Source: Stentor coeruleus (taxonomy: Eukaryota; Ciliophora; Heterotrichea; Heterotrichida; Stentoridae). From it: a stretch of DNA of 55,413 bases. Positions 1-10,302 of this stretch are shown one piece after another (position 1 is the first letter of the stretch; the number at the start of each line of letters is the position of its first letter). The notes beneath the pieces were generated by a model. The model made no database searches. It was not told the origin of the DNA and saw only the letters and a list, made by a program, of their open reading frames with translations. The position numbers and the translations under genes are program-made. The stretch spans positions 1 through 55,413 of the forward strand of contig MPUH01000423.1 in NCBI GenBank assembly GCA_001970955.1, read 5' to 3'.

Positions 1-14
1 CCCTAACACCCTAA
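1..14. repeat. Telomeric repeat (CCCTAACA)
   Basis: The window opens with one full CCCTAACA unit followed by CCCTAA. This octamer is the macronuclear telomere repeat of Stentor and Blepharisma, C-rich strand reading inward, so the left edge is a chromosome end trimmed to under two repeats. The right edge shows no such repeat. Confidence 0.8.
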
Positions 15-1020
15 TCACTTTTAAAACTAGAGCTTAATTTTCACTTTGGAATAGATACTCTGGAATTAATAGCAACAGTTAAATTTGACCAGCATATTAT
101 CATTATAGAGAAAAAGGAAAAAATGACTTGCTGAGCATCGAAAACACTTTCATTTAAAAACAGATGGATATTAGCCCTTTACAAGACAATTAGTTAAATG
201 CATTGTTTAGCACTTATATCTTTTATAATATTCTAAATAGCATTATTTTTATAATAACAACTTCTCTTTCATTATCATTTTTACAATTTCAACATATTCA
301 AAATTTTACATATATTTTCACCAATTTTTGCATATTCATATTATTTCATGCTCATTTTTTCATCAACTTTTGAGCCATTCTTTGTATAGTGAGTCATATA
401 AGATTTACTCTTTTCGACCTATATAAATTATAATAATTTTATGACTTTTTATATCATTTTTACATATAATTTCATCAATTTATTGGCACTTATGCCTTTT
501 ACAATTTTTGCATCAATTTTTCAATCAATATATTTTCATAATTTTTCAGTATATTTTCAAAAATTTTTGCCACTTCTATATTTCATTCCTTGCATGCTCG
601 CACATCACTGAAAATGCTTATTGATTGATTATTTTAGAATTATTATTCACTTAGGTGAACGTAATTTTCTGCAATGTGTCTTTCATTTGCGTATTGGTAT
701 CACAGCATCTTAATTTTGAGCTCTCTATTTAGTGTCTAATGAATTGCTTTGGTATGGCTCACACTAGCTCTGTGTGTGAATTTACAATTGATCAACCAGT
801 TTCTTAATCCGTTGAATAGAAGATATAGCTGTGTCATTTGAAATGGGTTATGCTGCTAAATTTCCTGAATATGATTATAGTCATGAATTTTTCTCTTTTC
901 TTTTATCTCTAACTTTTTTTGCGTCTACTAGACGTATTTGTTCGCAGAGCGTTGGTCCTATTTTGTTGTGGTCAGAAAATACTTATATTCTCATTCAATT
1001 CTCTTAATCTACACCTAAAA
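15..1020. other. AT-rich subtelomeric stretch without a gene
   Basis: There is no credible open frame. From about 230 to 600 the + strand is strongly T-rich and G-poor, with loosely repeated words such as CATTTTT, TTTTTGCAT and TATTTTCA. This looks like degenerate low-complexity subtelomere, not a defined repeat array. Confidence 0.5.
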
Positions 1021-1031
1021 AAAATTCATTA

Positions 1032-1310
1032 TTGAACTCCTTAGAGATTTTAAGCCTTATCATTAACAAATTTTCTAATTCTAGCATTCCTAACGTATTT
1101 TTTACTTTGAATTCTCTTCATGAACTAAATCTTGCATGCAATATATTGACATCTCTCGAAAATTTTTCACAACTTAACTTGCAAAGCTCAGCATTAATAA
1201 CAATAAAATCGAATTAACACCAGAAGATTTATATAGCTTATAAGAGCTAAGATACTTTTTCATTCATAAAAATAATTTGGAAGAGCTGCTTCGATTAATA
1301 ACTATGATTT
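1032..1310 (+). pseudogene. Leucine-rich-repeat-like gene relic
   Basis: A 61-codon open stretch (1032-1217) reads with LRR-like leucine spacing (for example SLHELNLACNILTSLENF). After a +1 shift the reading continues (NNNKIELTPEDLYSL, then ELRYFFIHKNNLEEL) with an in-frame TAA between the two pieces, where the repeat consensus would tolerate Gln. The frameshift, the stop and the lack of a plausible start point to a decayed gene fragment near the telomere. It could instead be chance, since the fragment is short. Confidence 0.35.
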
Positions 1311-1479
1311 CTTCCTTAAAGTAAATTGCAATAATAATTTAGATAATATTCGAAAACCCTCTTCCAGCTAAAATTCTAATTTGTATATCAAGGTTTTGAG
1401 ATTCTTAAAAAGATTCTATTAGTTAATAGACTTATATAAATATGAGTTCCTCCCCAAAGTATTTTAGTGATAGATTCTT

Positions 1480-3160
1480 ACTAAAAAACATGAATCCGTG
1501 TAGGGAGCTACGCCGAAAATGATTTTTCTCAAAAACAAGGCGAAGAAGATTGGGTGATAGCTTGAATATTTTATGAATTTCCATGGTAGTGAATTATTTG
1601 TATCAAAAATATTGCTAAGCTATCTTAAATTATTATAAAAGCAAGAAAACACTTCAGCCGCGGATCAAAACAGAACTGTAGCATATTATAATGCTTTACT
1701 TTATAATATGAAAGTAAGAAATACTAAATTCTTATAAAAAGAAGGTTAAGAACAATATAAAAGAAATGGAAAGACAACTCGAAGAAATTTACAAAAGCAT
1801 AGAGGATTTATATAACAGCCTAGAACTTAGAAAAAACAAATATAAATTGCATATTATTTTAGTTGACGATTGTTATTCTGGAATGAGCATCATTATGCTT
1901 ATGTTCATAATATTAAAGGTAATAAATAGAGAAAGTATAGTGATTTGATAATAGCAGATGCTTCATTTGAGACTGTTATTAACAACTCTATTGTAACAAT
2001 ACATTAGCTTCAGCTTATTGTTTACACTATGTCAAAGAAGTCATTCTAGCTAAAGACCAGTTATCATACAGGAATTTCAATATAGAAAGCATAAACAATA
2101 TAATTTATTACAAGCAAATTCCCCAATTATGCAAAAGGAAATTCAAGAAGACAATAAAAAGCACGAAGTTGAAATTGCATATTTCCAAGTTTTAATAAAA
2201 TTCAAGGCATATATGAGAGTTGGATAGATAAAATTAGTAGGATATACAAAATTGCAGCAATAAACTGAGGAGGTGAGATTTGTGCTGATTAACTTTTTCT
2301 TTTCATCTAAAAATTAGTAAATCTCCAAGCAAACTATTCAAAAAGTTCATCCTTAGTATGTGTGAAGGAAACTACTCTAAAAAATACTGAAAGCTTTGCA
2401 TTTGCTGATTCATTGCTTGTTAAATTAAGAAATAATTATGCATTTTTAATCACAATTACAAAATTAGATAAGGATTCTATTGAAAAGGAAAGAAAGATCT
2501 TCATTAAATTATTTTGACGCAAAAATTAATTTACAATTACGAAATTTCTTGATTCATGATAAATTCAAAGATACTTTCAAAGCAATACATTTCCACATCA
2601 CTGAGCATAGCAACACTTACTCTGACTACACCAGGTTTATCAAAGATAAAGATTGACAACAAAATCTTTAGGTTTTTTGTATTGGAGAACATGAAGGGAT
2701 GTGCAGAGTTTAAACAATGATAAGCCATTTGATATGTGAAATAATTGATAGCTCAGATATTATTCATAAAGTTGCTATTAAGCACCTAGAAATACTGTAT
2801 GATAAATACAAAATAGAATCCACTTTATTCCTTACATACAAGTTTTTTTCAAAAAGCTTTTTGCAGATATATTGTCTAATTCTGTTATCCCACAAGTTGA
2901 CCTTGCTAATATTCCTGATGAAATAGAATTTATAAAAGCTTAACTAGTTGCATTTTAGCTCAGATCTATGACTTCTTTGGGAAAAAAAGATGATATAGCA
3001 TGCTCTTCTGCAAAATTAATAGGTTCATGGTAAGCATTCTATAAAAGAATAGTTTTTATTAGTAAAGGATATCTCAAAGACTCGATAGGCTGAAGAAAAC
3101 TTTACAGAGATGCTGAAAAATCTACTTTGGTTATAACTCGCATTAAGCGATTAGTTATCT
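1480..3160 (+). pseudogene. Eroded gene relic(s) with caspase-like fragment
   Basis: Coding-like segments on the + strand are scattered over several frames and split by TAA, TAG and TGA stops. The clearest, at about 1766-1900, ends in HIILVDDCYSG, which resembles the strand carrying the catalytic Cys of the peptidase C14 (caspase/metacaspase) fold; no catalytic His segment is visible upstream. Another piece near 2350-2515 reads FAFADSLLVKLRNN...ITKLDKDS. A last piece lies at 2960-3160. I read this as one or more decayed genes. The family call is tentative. Confidence 0.3.
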
Positions 3161-3191
3161 TTCAAATCTTAAGAAGATTAATAAAATATTA

Positions 3192-4041
3192 ATGGAGTCC
3201 AAAAAAATAATCGATGAGATCATCGGCATGATAAGTAGGAATGATTTGAATTACCAAGATTTGAAAATTTTGATAGAGATTATTTTCAATGAAGACTTTC
3301 TTGGAAGATATAGCTTTTCAGACTTAAAGCTCAGAAGTAAAAACTCAAGAAGCTTAAATGAGCTAATTGAAATTCTTTTAGGACTTAATGAAGCAGTGCT
3401 CAAATATATTTTACCTACTCACAAGAAATTTTGCATTTATCAAGAAATCAATGGAAATCAAGAAACCATATTAGAAGAAAGCTTAGAAAGAGATAGACTC
3501 TTTACTATAAACATCGATAAAAATTCACCAATAGAGTTTGAGAAGAGGCAAGGTAGATTGTTTATGAATCAGATTATAAGAACATCAAAACTAATAGGTG
3601 TGAGAATTAGCCAAAAAATTCTTGAAGACTTAGACACTTTTATTATTGGAGAAGACTTATTGCAAATTAATAAGCTGGAAGATGATAGAATCATTCTGAG
3701 CATATTTAAAAATTACAATTTAGAAGCTTTAAGACCAAAAATTATCGTCTCTGAAAATAATTTCATAATTGGTAGATCAGAAAAAGCAACCATTAAGCTG
3801 GAGTCTAGTTCAATCTCCTCTGAGCATGCATTTATAAAGCGGGACTCTAGAGGACAGTGGTATATAATAGATAATTCAAAAAACGGGGTTTACTTTTGNA
3901 GATAATTCAAAAAACGGGGTTTACTTTTGCTGCCAAAGAAATATAACGGCTTATATCCCTGAATCAAAAGAAATCGAGCTTTTTGATGGTGATGAATTCT
4001 CTAACGGGTCTAACAAAGCAAAAGTGAAATTTAAATATTAA
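3192..4041 (+). CDS. FHA-domain protein (frame split by an assembly gap)
   Basis: The gene starts at ATG 3192. The first 236 codons run to the N at 3899, and the reading resumes after the 30-bp duplicate (at 3930) and stops with TAA at 4039-4041. Collapsing the duplicate gives an intact 272-residue protein. Residues about 1-180 are helical with no recognised family. Residues about 190-270 form a forkhead-associated (FHA) domain, with FIIGRSEKATI, then SSISSEHAFI (Ser and His of the phosphothreonine pocket) and DNSKNGVYF. FHA domains bind phosphothreonine peptides. The neighbours downstream are a UEV and a RING protein on the opposite strand. The function beyond phosphopeptide binding is unknown. 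Confidence 0.8.
3869..3929. repeat. Duplicated contig overlap around N at 3899
   Basis: A 30-bp segment (3869-3898) is repeated exactly at 3900-3929 with a single N between. It lies inside the FHA gene and breaks its frame. It is best read as an unmerged overlap of two contigs. Confidence 0.9.
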
Positions 4042-4274
4042 GTTAATTAACACCAACTTGGTAATTCATCTTTTAATATAAATGTCTAATAAAATGGATT
4101 TNGCTGCCAAAGAAATATAACGGCTTATATCCCTGAATCAAAAGAAATCGAGCTTTTTGATGGTGACGAATTCTCTAATGGGTCTAACAAAGCAAAAGTG
4201 AAATTTAAATATTAAGTTAATTAACACCAACTTGGTAATTCATCTTTCAATATAAATGTCTAATAAAATGGATT
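3929..4274. repeat. Duplicated contig overlap around N at 4102
   Basis: The segment 3929-4100 recurs at 4103-4274 (172 bp) with three substitutions. It includes a second copy of the FHA gene 3' end (stop at 4213-4215). The substitutions suggest two alleles or paralogous copies joined head to tail by the scaffolder. Confidence 0.85.
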
Positions 4275-4328
4275 GTGGAATCAAGCCAAAAGTTCAAAGT
4301 CTTAATAATAAACTAACTTCTCTAAATC

Positions 4329-4763
4329 TTAATAGTTCGATCCTTCAGGTGGCTGCGGTAATCTTTTATTAGCAGCAGAATTCATTTCTTTTCTGAGCTC
4401 CACTAAGATGGTTTCCATGGAGTACGTTGGGTTCCAGTTGCCAATTATTCTGAATGCATGGGGGTCTACATTACCATTATTTTGGTTCACGCAGTTCATA
4501 TTGATTCTGCACACGAACCTCACACGAGGAGCTTCTTGAGGGTAATTGGGTCCACAGTGTATGCTAACAGAATATAAACGACCTTCGTGGCTTCCTCCAG
4601 GTGGACCTTGAATCATGCCCATCCAGTTACTTAGAGTATTGTCATCACCTCGTTCTAGACCATAACTCACATTTGGATCGCCTAGTCCTTTTTCACCTTT
4701 CTCTAATTCATCCAATAGACGGAAATTCCTAGGAACTATTTAAGCCTTACCTTGAGCATGCAT
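4329..4763 (-). CDS. Ubiquitin-conjugating enzyme variant, Mms2/Uev1 type
   Basis: Two exons are joined by a 15-nt intron (4736-4750), giving a 139-residue protein that starts [21 protein letters not shown]. The N-terminus, [21 protein letters not shown] and the end of the fold match Mms2/Uev1. The usual catalytic Cys is absent: the segment after VDPHAF reads [16 protein letters not shown]. Family knowledge: UEVs pair with Ubc13 to build Lys63-linked ubiquitin chains in DNA-damage tolerance and signalling. The first exon is only 13 nt of coding sequence and fixes the start. A RING gene ends 19 bp upstream on the same strand. Confidence 0.93.
4736..4750 (-). other. 15-nt intron (UEV gene)
   Basis: Reads GTAAGGCTTAAATAG on the coding strand. 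Removing it joins MHAQ to [12 protein letters not shown] in frame (phase 1), restoring the conserved UEV N-terminus. Confidence 0.93.
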
Positions 4764-4782
4764 TTATAATACTATTTATTAA

Positions 4783-5556
4783 CTACTCAAAAAATATGTT
4801 TGTTATCTTAGCTATTATTTGAACGTTGTCAATCAAGGACTCCACAGCTATTATTGAAGTTTCAAGACTACCTTTATTAACTTCAATGGCTCTTATTAGT
4901 ACACAAGAGGAATACAATTGAGGGTCTTGAAATTTGCATATAATATACCTATTAGATTGATAATCTTTCTCATGTATGTAAGTTTCATTATCTTCATCAT
5001 AACAAACTAAAAAAAATCGGGTGTTTTCAAAAAAAGGCTTGATGTCAAGATTTTCACTTTTTTCTTGCCAATCAATAGTAAACGAAATAGGTACTCTATT
5101 TGTTTGATTTTTTAATAAATTTTGTATGCAAAGCCTACATACATGCAACTCCTTTTGAGTGTGAGAATAAATATTTTTGCACATTTTACAGATGAAAAAA
5201 TAAGTACGAATACCTGAAAAAAAGGAAGCTCCGATTTCAGTCATGCTTCTAAATATCTCTTTATCCTCACAACTAATTGATGAGTCCTTTTCTGCATATT
5301 GATACATTAGTCTCAAACTCAAGCTGAGGTCACTCTCTGGACAATATTTAGGACAACCAAGACAAGAAAATTTCCCGCTTAGATATTGATAGTTTATCTC
5401 TAAAAGTTGTCTAAAATTTTTTAAAGCAACTAAAATATATTGAAGTAAGCATTTGATACACACTTTATGTCCACAGGAAAAGCCAAAATTTATCTCTGAT
5501 TTCGAGCATATGGAACATGAATCAATTGTAGACCCTTGAGATGAATGTGCTGACAT
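4783..5556 (-). CDS. RING-finger protein (C3HC4)
   Basis: A 257-residue protein with ATG at 5556. Its N-terminus carries C14-x2-C17, C28-x-H30, C33-x2-C36 and, after a 28-residue loop, C65-x2-C68, which is a complete C3HC4 RING spacing. A second cysteine cluster (ICKMC ... HVCRLC, about residues 122-143) may bind another zinc. The C-terminal 110 residues have no recognised domain. RING fingers usually recruit a ubiquitin E2, so E3 ligase activity is likely but inferred. It sits 19 bp from the UEV gene downstream and its start lies 16 bp from the MORN gene stop, so three same-strand genes are packed tightly. Confidence 0.75.
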   Translation of the reverse strand: MSAHSSQGSTIDSCSICSKSEINFGFSCGHKVCIKCLLQYILVALKNFRQLLEINYQYLSGKFSCLGCPKYCPESDLSLSLRLMYQYAEKDSSISCEDKEIFRSMTEIGASFFSGIRTYFFICKMCKNIYSHTQKELHVCRLCIQNLLKNQTNRVPISFTIDWQEKSENLDIKPFFENTRFFLVCYDEDNETYIHEKDYQSNRYIICKFQDPQLYSSCVLIRAIEVNKGSLETSIIAVESLIDNVQIIAKITNIFFE

Positions 5557-5572
5557 ATTTATTACTAAAATT

Positions 5573-6424
5573 CTAAGGCTTTTGTGCAGCGTCTATGCAT
5601 GCTACGATAAGCCATTTTCCAGTTTCGCTATTAACAAGCGCTAGCTCCATTCTTCTTGTATCCGTGTGTTTAATGAACTCTAATATCTGCCCTGGGCCTT
5701 GTAGCTGTACACCAAAAACCCTGTCTCCAAGGATTTTTGAGTCCTCCTTGCTCTTAAGTATCCGTGGCTCCACATCCATAAGCTGAGTTATAACATCGTT
5801 CCATTTATCTCCGTTCCTGTCTTCCCATCTCGCAAAAGGCTCTGCAACTAATCTGTCAACTTCTTCTAAGTTGGTTATGACGAATCTCATGAAGTTTTCC
5901 TTCCAAGTTTTTTTCTCTAAAGAAAAAACCTTCTTCATTTCCGCGATTTGCACTGAGGCTACATGCTTTAAAGCAATAATTTTTTGTTCTTCTTCATATT
6001 CAGCTTTAAGGCGTTTTTGGATTGTTGAATCAAAGGTGCCATTGATGAAAACCCCCTCCCAAGGTACTCCATAAGGGTCAGTGTACATCCCACGGCCTGA
6101 CATCTTGTGGTTTTCCCACTGGCCTACATATTTGGCGCCATTAGGGAAATAGAAAGTACCTTGGCCATGTTGCCTGCTCTTAACCCAATTGCCTTCATAC
6201 CTGGCTCCGGACAAATATTTGTAGACTCCATATCCTTCCATCTGATCGTTATTCCACTCACCATCATATTCTTCAGTTACTCCAGTAAGCGCATATACAA
6301 ATTTGCCGTGTCCGTGCCGTTTCTTAACTTTGTCTATTATTTCCCACTGGCCAATATAAACATCTCCATTCATATAGTCGAATTCTCCATAACCTGATGT
6401 TTCAATCTCTTGCGCTTCTGCCAT
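5573..6424 (-). CDS. MORN-repeat protein
   Basis: A 283-residue protein with ATG at 6424. Residues about 10-130 contain five MORN repeats (GDVYIGQW, YDGEWNNDQMEG, YEGNWVKSRQHG, YVGQWENHKMSG, WEGVFINGTF). A short charged helix, probably a coiled coil, follows at about 135-165, and then a globular C-terminal part of about 120 residues that I do not recognise. MORN repeats occur in ciliary and cortical proteins of ciliates and bind membranes or partner proteins. The gene is divergent from USP7, with only 24 bp between the two start codons. Confidence 0.85.
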   Translation of the reverse strand: MAEAQEIETSGYGEFDYMNGDVYIGQWEIIDKVKKRHGHGKFVYALTGVTEEYDGEWNNDQMEGYGVYKYLSGARYEGNWVKSRQHGQGTFYFPNGAKYVGQWENHKMSGRGMYTDPYGVPWEGVFINGTFDSTIQKRLKAEYEEEQKIIALKHVASVQIAEMKKVFSLEKKTWKENFMRFVITNLEEVDRLVAEPFARWEDRNGDKWNDVITQLMDVEPRILKSKEDSKILGDRVFGVQLQGPGQILEFIKHTDTRRMELALVNSETGKWLIVACIDAAQKP

Positions 6425-6448
6425 TATTATATAAAGTTAAAAAATAGC
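6425..6448. promoter_or_regulatory. 24-bp divergent intergenic region (MORN / USP7)
   Basis: Only 24 bp, almost all A and T, separate the ATG of the MORN gene (- strand) from the ATG at 6449 of the USP7-like gene (+ strand). Any promoter and 5' UTR for both genes must fit here or overlap the neighbouring coding sequence. Confidence 0.6.
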
Positions 6449-9400
6449 ATGCAAGATATTTCGTCTAGCTTAGTAGTAAAAATCATACAGGAAACTGCTT
6501 CAACTGAAGAACTAATTACACATTTAAAACGACCACGAAGTCCATCAGAAGAAACAATCACTTATAAAGCCCCCCAAGATTCAGTAGAGAAAAGAGCTTT
6601 TTACTCAAGACAAGGCCCTGGTGTGGTAAAGACGATTTGGATAATCCGAGACATTGAAGAACTTATAAACTCTTCATCTTTTGAATCTCAAGTGAGGAAA
6701 TAATCAGATTGAATCCGAATGGTTTGAAGCTGCAAATGGCAGCAAATGGCGCATAACTTTATGCCTTCAAAGTGAAAAGAGTCACTTCTCCATATTTTTA
6801 GAAACTAACACTCAGACAAACACTTTCCCGCAAGATGCAACATACACAATTATTGCTCATATCCTAAAGCCGGCAGGAAAAATTGAAAAAATCATGAACA
6901 AGACTTCTAAAGACACATTTACTGCTGAGCATCCAATGATAGGCTACCCAAAGTCAATACCTTGTTCAAAATTCACCTCGTACCCTGAAAAACTCTTGTT
7001 TATTACTTGCACTGTCAAGACCACTGCTAATAGAGAAATATGTAAAAAAGTCACAGGATTTGTAGGCCTTATCAATGAAGGAACTACTTGTTATATGAAC
7101 TCTTTACTCCAAACTCTCTTTTTAATAACAAGTTTCCGTAAAGCTATATATTCCATTCCAGTATCTGATTCTGAAGATTGTAAAATCCCAAAAGCCTTGG
7201 CCAAGCTTTTTGCAGCATTGCAGCTAAGCGAAAAACCTTTATCAACCCAAGCACTGCTCAAGAGCTTTGGCTGGGCAAGAAGACAATGGCATGAACAACA
7301 AGACGTCCAAGAATTCAGTTATAAGTTTTCAGACACCTTAGAAAAAAGTATGAACGGCACTCCGGCTGCAGGCACTTACGCTCAGCTATTCAAAGGGCAG
7401 ACAATTCAAAGCATCAAATGCATAAATGTCGATCACGTTTCAGAAAAATCTGAAGACTTTATTGATCTTCAGCTTGACGTAAAAGGGTGTGCTAATATTT
7501 ACGCAAGCTTAGAAAAATATATTGAGCCTGTACCTTTGAAAGGAGAAATGCAATATGAAGCTGAAGGCCATGGTAAACAAGACGCAATGAAATTTGTACG
7601 TTTTAATAAACTCCCATCAGTGTTACAGATACAGCTAAAGAGGTTTGAATACAATCAAACTAGAGGAATGATGACAAAAGTTAATGAGAAATTTGAATTT
7701 TACCCTGAAGTCGATTTGAATCCATATGTTGTTAATCAAGGTGAACATAACAAATATCGGCTCTTTTCTATCATGGTGCACTCTGGGACTTTGGGTAAAG
7801 GCCACTATTCTTCATACATTTCGCCAAGACTCGATAATGAATGGTATCAATTTAATGATGATACTGTTGATAAAGCTCTTCCAAAACAAGCTATAGAAGT
7901 TAATTGGGGAGGAGAAATTGAAGACATTTGCCTGATCGATGGAGGAACTGTAGTTCAAGGTAAGAAAAAGTGTGATACTAGCGCTTATATGCTGGTCTAT
8001 ATAAGAATAGAGGAAAAAAATACAATTTTGCCTGAAATAAGTGACTCGGCCATACCTCCAAAACTAATCCAACCAGAGAACATCAGTGAGACTAAGCCAA
8101 GAGATACTAGACGAATTACCAGAACTTCCTCTTGCAACATTGCTTTTGCGTCTAAAGAGACTATTTTCGGCTGGGATGGTCCTGGAATAACCCATTACAC
8201 TAGTAAAAAGTCGTTTTTTATCTACCAAGCACGGAAAAATTCTAAAATCCAAGATTTTATCGACACAAAACTTGCATATTTAGCCGACGCCAAGCTGTGG
8301 GTTTTCAACCCAAAACCTGTCTCATGGACATTCCAAGAAATTAACAGCTCAGAATTATTGTCCTCATATGCTGTAAATGAAGATATCACAGTGGGCATAT
8401 TCATCGACACTAAGGAAAAAATTTTCACTGGTAGTCCTGATAACTGGAGTTTGAATGAACAAGAATTCTCATCAATTAATGATAGGCAAGATTCTGAGAA
8501 AATTTTAGTGATAATAAAAAAATGTGAACATATGAAAACATCTGTTGTAGGGACAGAGTGGATATGTGATAATAATATCCTTGAGCTGAGGAAAAAGCTT
8601 TTCCAAAAATATTTTGAACATGAACATGAAGGGTGGATATGCTTAGAAAAATCTTCAAGTAAAGAAGTGCGAATAGAGGAGCTCTATGCATTTTTGCCTA
8701 TGAAAAAAAATGGCAAGTTCAAATTAGTTGAAAATGGTGATGCTTTGATAATTGGCTATGAGGCAATTGATGTTGGGCGAGTAATAAGTGAAAAATACAG
8801 AAATATTACAGTAGAAGCTGTCTATTATGATAGTCTAACTTTTTTCGAGTTCAAATCATATTCGAAAAGCCTTTACGATAAGCATCAGCTTCCAACAAAT
8901 TTCCAAATCAATATAGACTTGTCCTGCACTCTTACTAATTTGATGAACGCTATTGTCAATGCTCTGAATGTCCCTGAGGTCGATAGAAAGTCAATACAGA
9001 TACTCTCCCAGACTTACAGGCCAGTAACAGACAAAGATTTTTTTCTTTCTAATATACTTAATCACAACAAATTCTATTTCGATATTCTCAAACATGAAAG
9101 GTTAGATTCTCTCAAATATGTCCCTATCATTGCATTTCTTCATGACTTCACTCCTTGCCGAAGTTTCTTCATTGAAACCAACCAAGAAAACACAATTGAT
9201 GATTTACTTAAGAAACTTGGCGAAAATAATGAACTTTTCCTTTTCAAATACCAGCAGAGAGCGATTCTGCGCTTTTTATCCCCTGAAGAAAGTCTTAATG
9301 AGTTAAATCCTGGAGTGATTTATGGAATTCGTGAAGGCAAGGACTCAATAGGCAAAAAGGAAAAGGTAAAATTTATATAGAAAATTCTGGGCTTCCATGC

Positions 9401-9680
9401 TTTTGGTATTGAGCAGGGTAAAGATAAGCCTTTTTCAATAATTGTTGAAGTAAGTTCCAGACAGAGATCAGAATCATGTGCAGATGTTAAGAGGAAAATT
9501 GTTGATAAGTTTAATTGCTCAGCAGAAGCTATCAAAGTTGTTAAGTTGGACAACGAAGAAAACCCGAGCTGTTTTAAGTTGTTTTCAGATTTAGAAGAGT
9601 CAACTGAACAGTTTTGGTCGAAGTATAAAAATTGCAGTTTGATGGTAGAACATAAATATCAAGGCATGAGATTTAATTAA
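6449..9680 (+). CDS. USP7/HAUSP-type ubiquitin-specific protease
   Basis: Three exons encode 1066 residues (6449-6691, 6708-9365, 9381-9680). An N-terminal MATH/TRAF-like domain (IWIIRDIEEL, then after the first intron ESEWFEAANGSKWRI) binds substrates. The USP catalytic core follows, with the Cys box GLINEGTTCYMNSLLQTLF (C209) and the His box KGHYSSYISP (H447) with WYQFNDDTV. The C-terminal half should hold the ubiquitin-like domains typical of USP7. Domain order and length match human USP7 (about 1100 residues). USP7 removes ubiquitin from nuclear regulators. I prefer ATG 6449 to an upstream non-conserved frame because the latter overlaps the divergent gene. Confidence 0.93.
6692..6707 (+). 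other. 16-nt intron (USP7 intron 1)
   Basis: Reads GTGAGGAAATAATCAG, the only 16-nt intron found and the only one ending CAG. Retaining it gives an in-frame stop. Removing it joins the two halves of the MATH domain in phase 0. Confidence 0.9.
9366..9380 (+). other. 15-nt intron (USP7 intron 2)
   Basis: Reads GTAAAATTTATATAG in phase 0, so retention gives an immediate TAG stop. Removal extends the protein by 99 residues to TAA at 9678-9680. Confidence 0.92.
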
Positions 9681-9690
9681 TAATTATTTT

Positions 9691-9755
9691 TATTCTATTG
9701 ATTGTTGGCAAGTGAAAGGCTCTTTATTATTATTCTATTGATTACTGGCAAATGA
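9691..9755 (+). repeat. Imperfect 40-bp tandem repeat after USP7
   Basis: The segment TATTCTATTGATTG/ACTGGCAAG/ATGAA occurs at 9691-9715 and again at 9731-9755 with a few differences. It lies just past the stop codon, in the presumed 3' UTR. Confidence 0.6.
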
Positions 9756-10175
9756 AGTCCTTAAAGGCTTTTATTTTTGAAGTTATTAGAAAACTGATAC
9801 GCCGATGGCCTTTCAGGAACTTTTAATCTAGAAGCAAGATCATACGAACTAAAATAGAGATTTCTTAGTTTAGATGAACTTTTCTTTTCAACAGGTTCAA
9901 ACTTTTTATGCTTATCATTTGACCTTTTTGTTACAATTATACAAACTTTGAATTTCCGTTTAGCGAGTGCCCCAAATAATCTTAATCTTTAAATTCTTGA
10001 ATTTTTTCATAATTATCAATTTTAAATTTAAGAAGTACCTCTCTATCAATAATAGGAGTTGTAGTTGGGTTAGTGTATTTAGACATAGGAAACTCACATA
10101 TTGTAGGTCTAATGAATTAAACTTAGAAGTTTAAATAGTTTTTTCTCACGAACACTCTTAGTTGATGAGTTTAGA

Positions 10176-10302
10176 ACAATAATAAGCTTTGAATATTTCG
10201 GGTTTTTATAATATCATATGAACAAAGAGTACATTCGCNACAATAATAAGCTTTGAATATTTCGGGTTTTTATAATATCATATGAACAAAGAGTACATTC
10301 GC
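10176..10302. repeat. Duplicated contig overlap around N at 10239
   Basis: The 63-bp segment 10176-10238 is repeated at 10240-10302 with a single N between. It is the same assembly signature as elsewhere in the window. Confidence 0.9.

Noticed and set aside
1766-1948. Functional caspase-like gene
   Set aside because: Only the Cys-type strand motif is visible, no His segment, and stops occur on both sides within a few dozen codons.
6476-6490. Second possible 15-nt intron in USP7 exon 1 (GTAAAAATCATACAG)
   Set aside because: It ends CAG, is free of stops in frame, and encodes plausible residues (VKIIQ). Nothing requires its removal.
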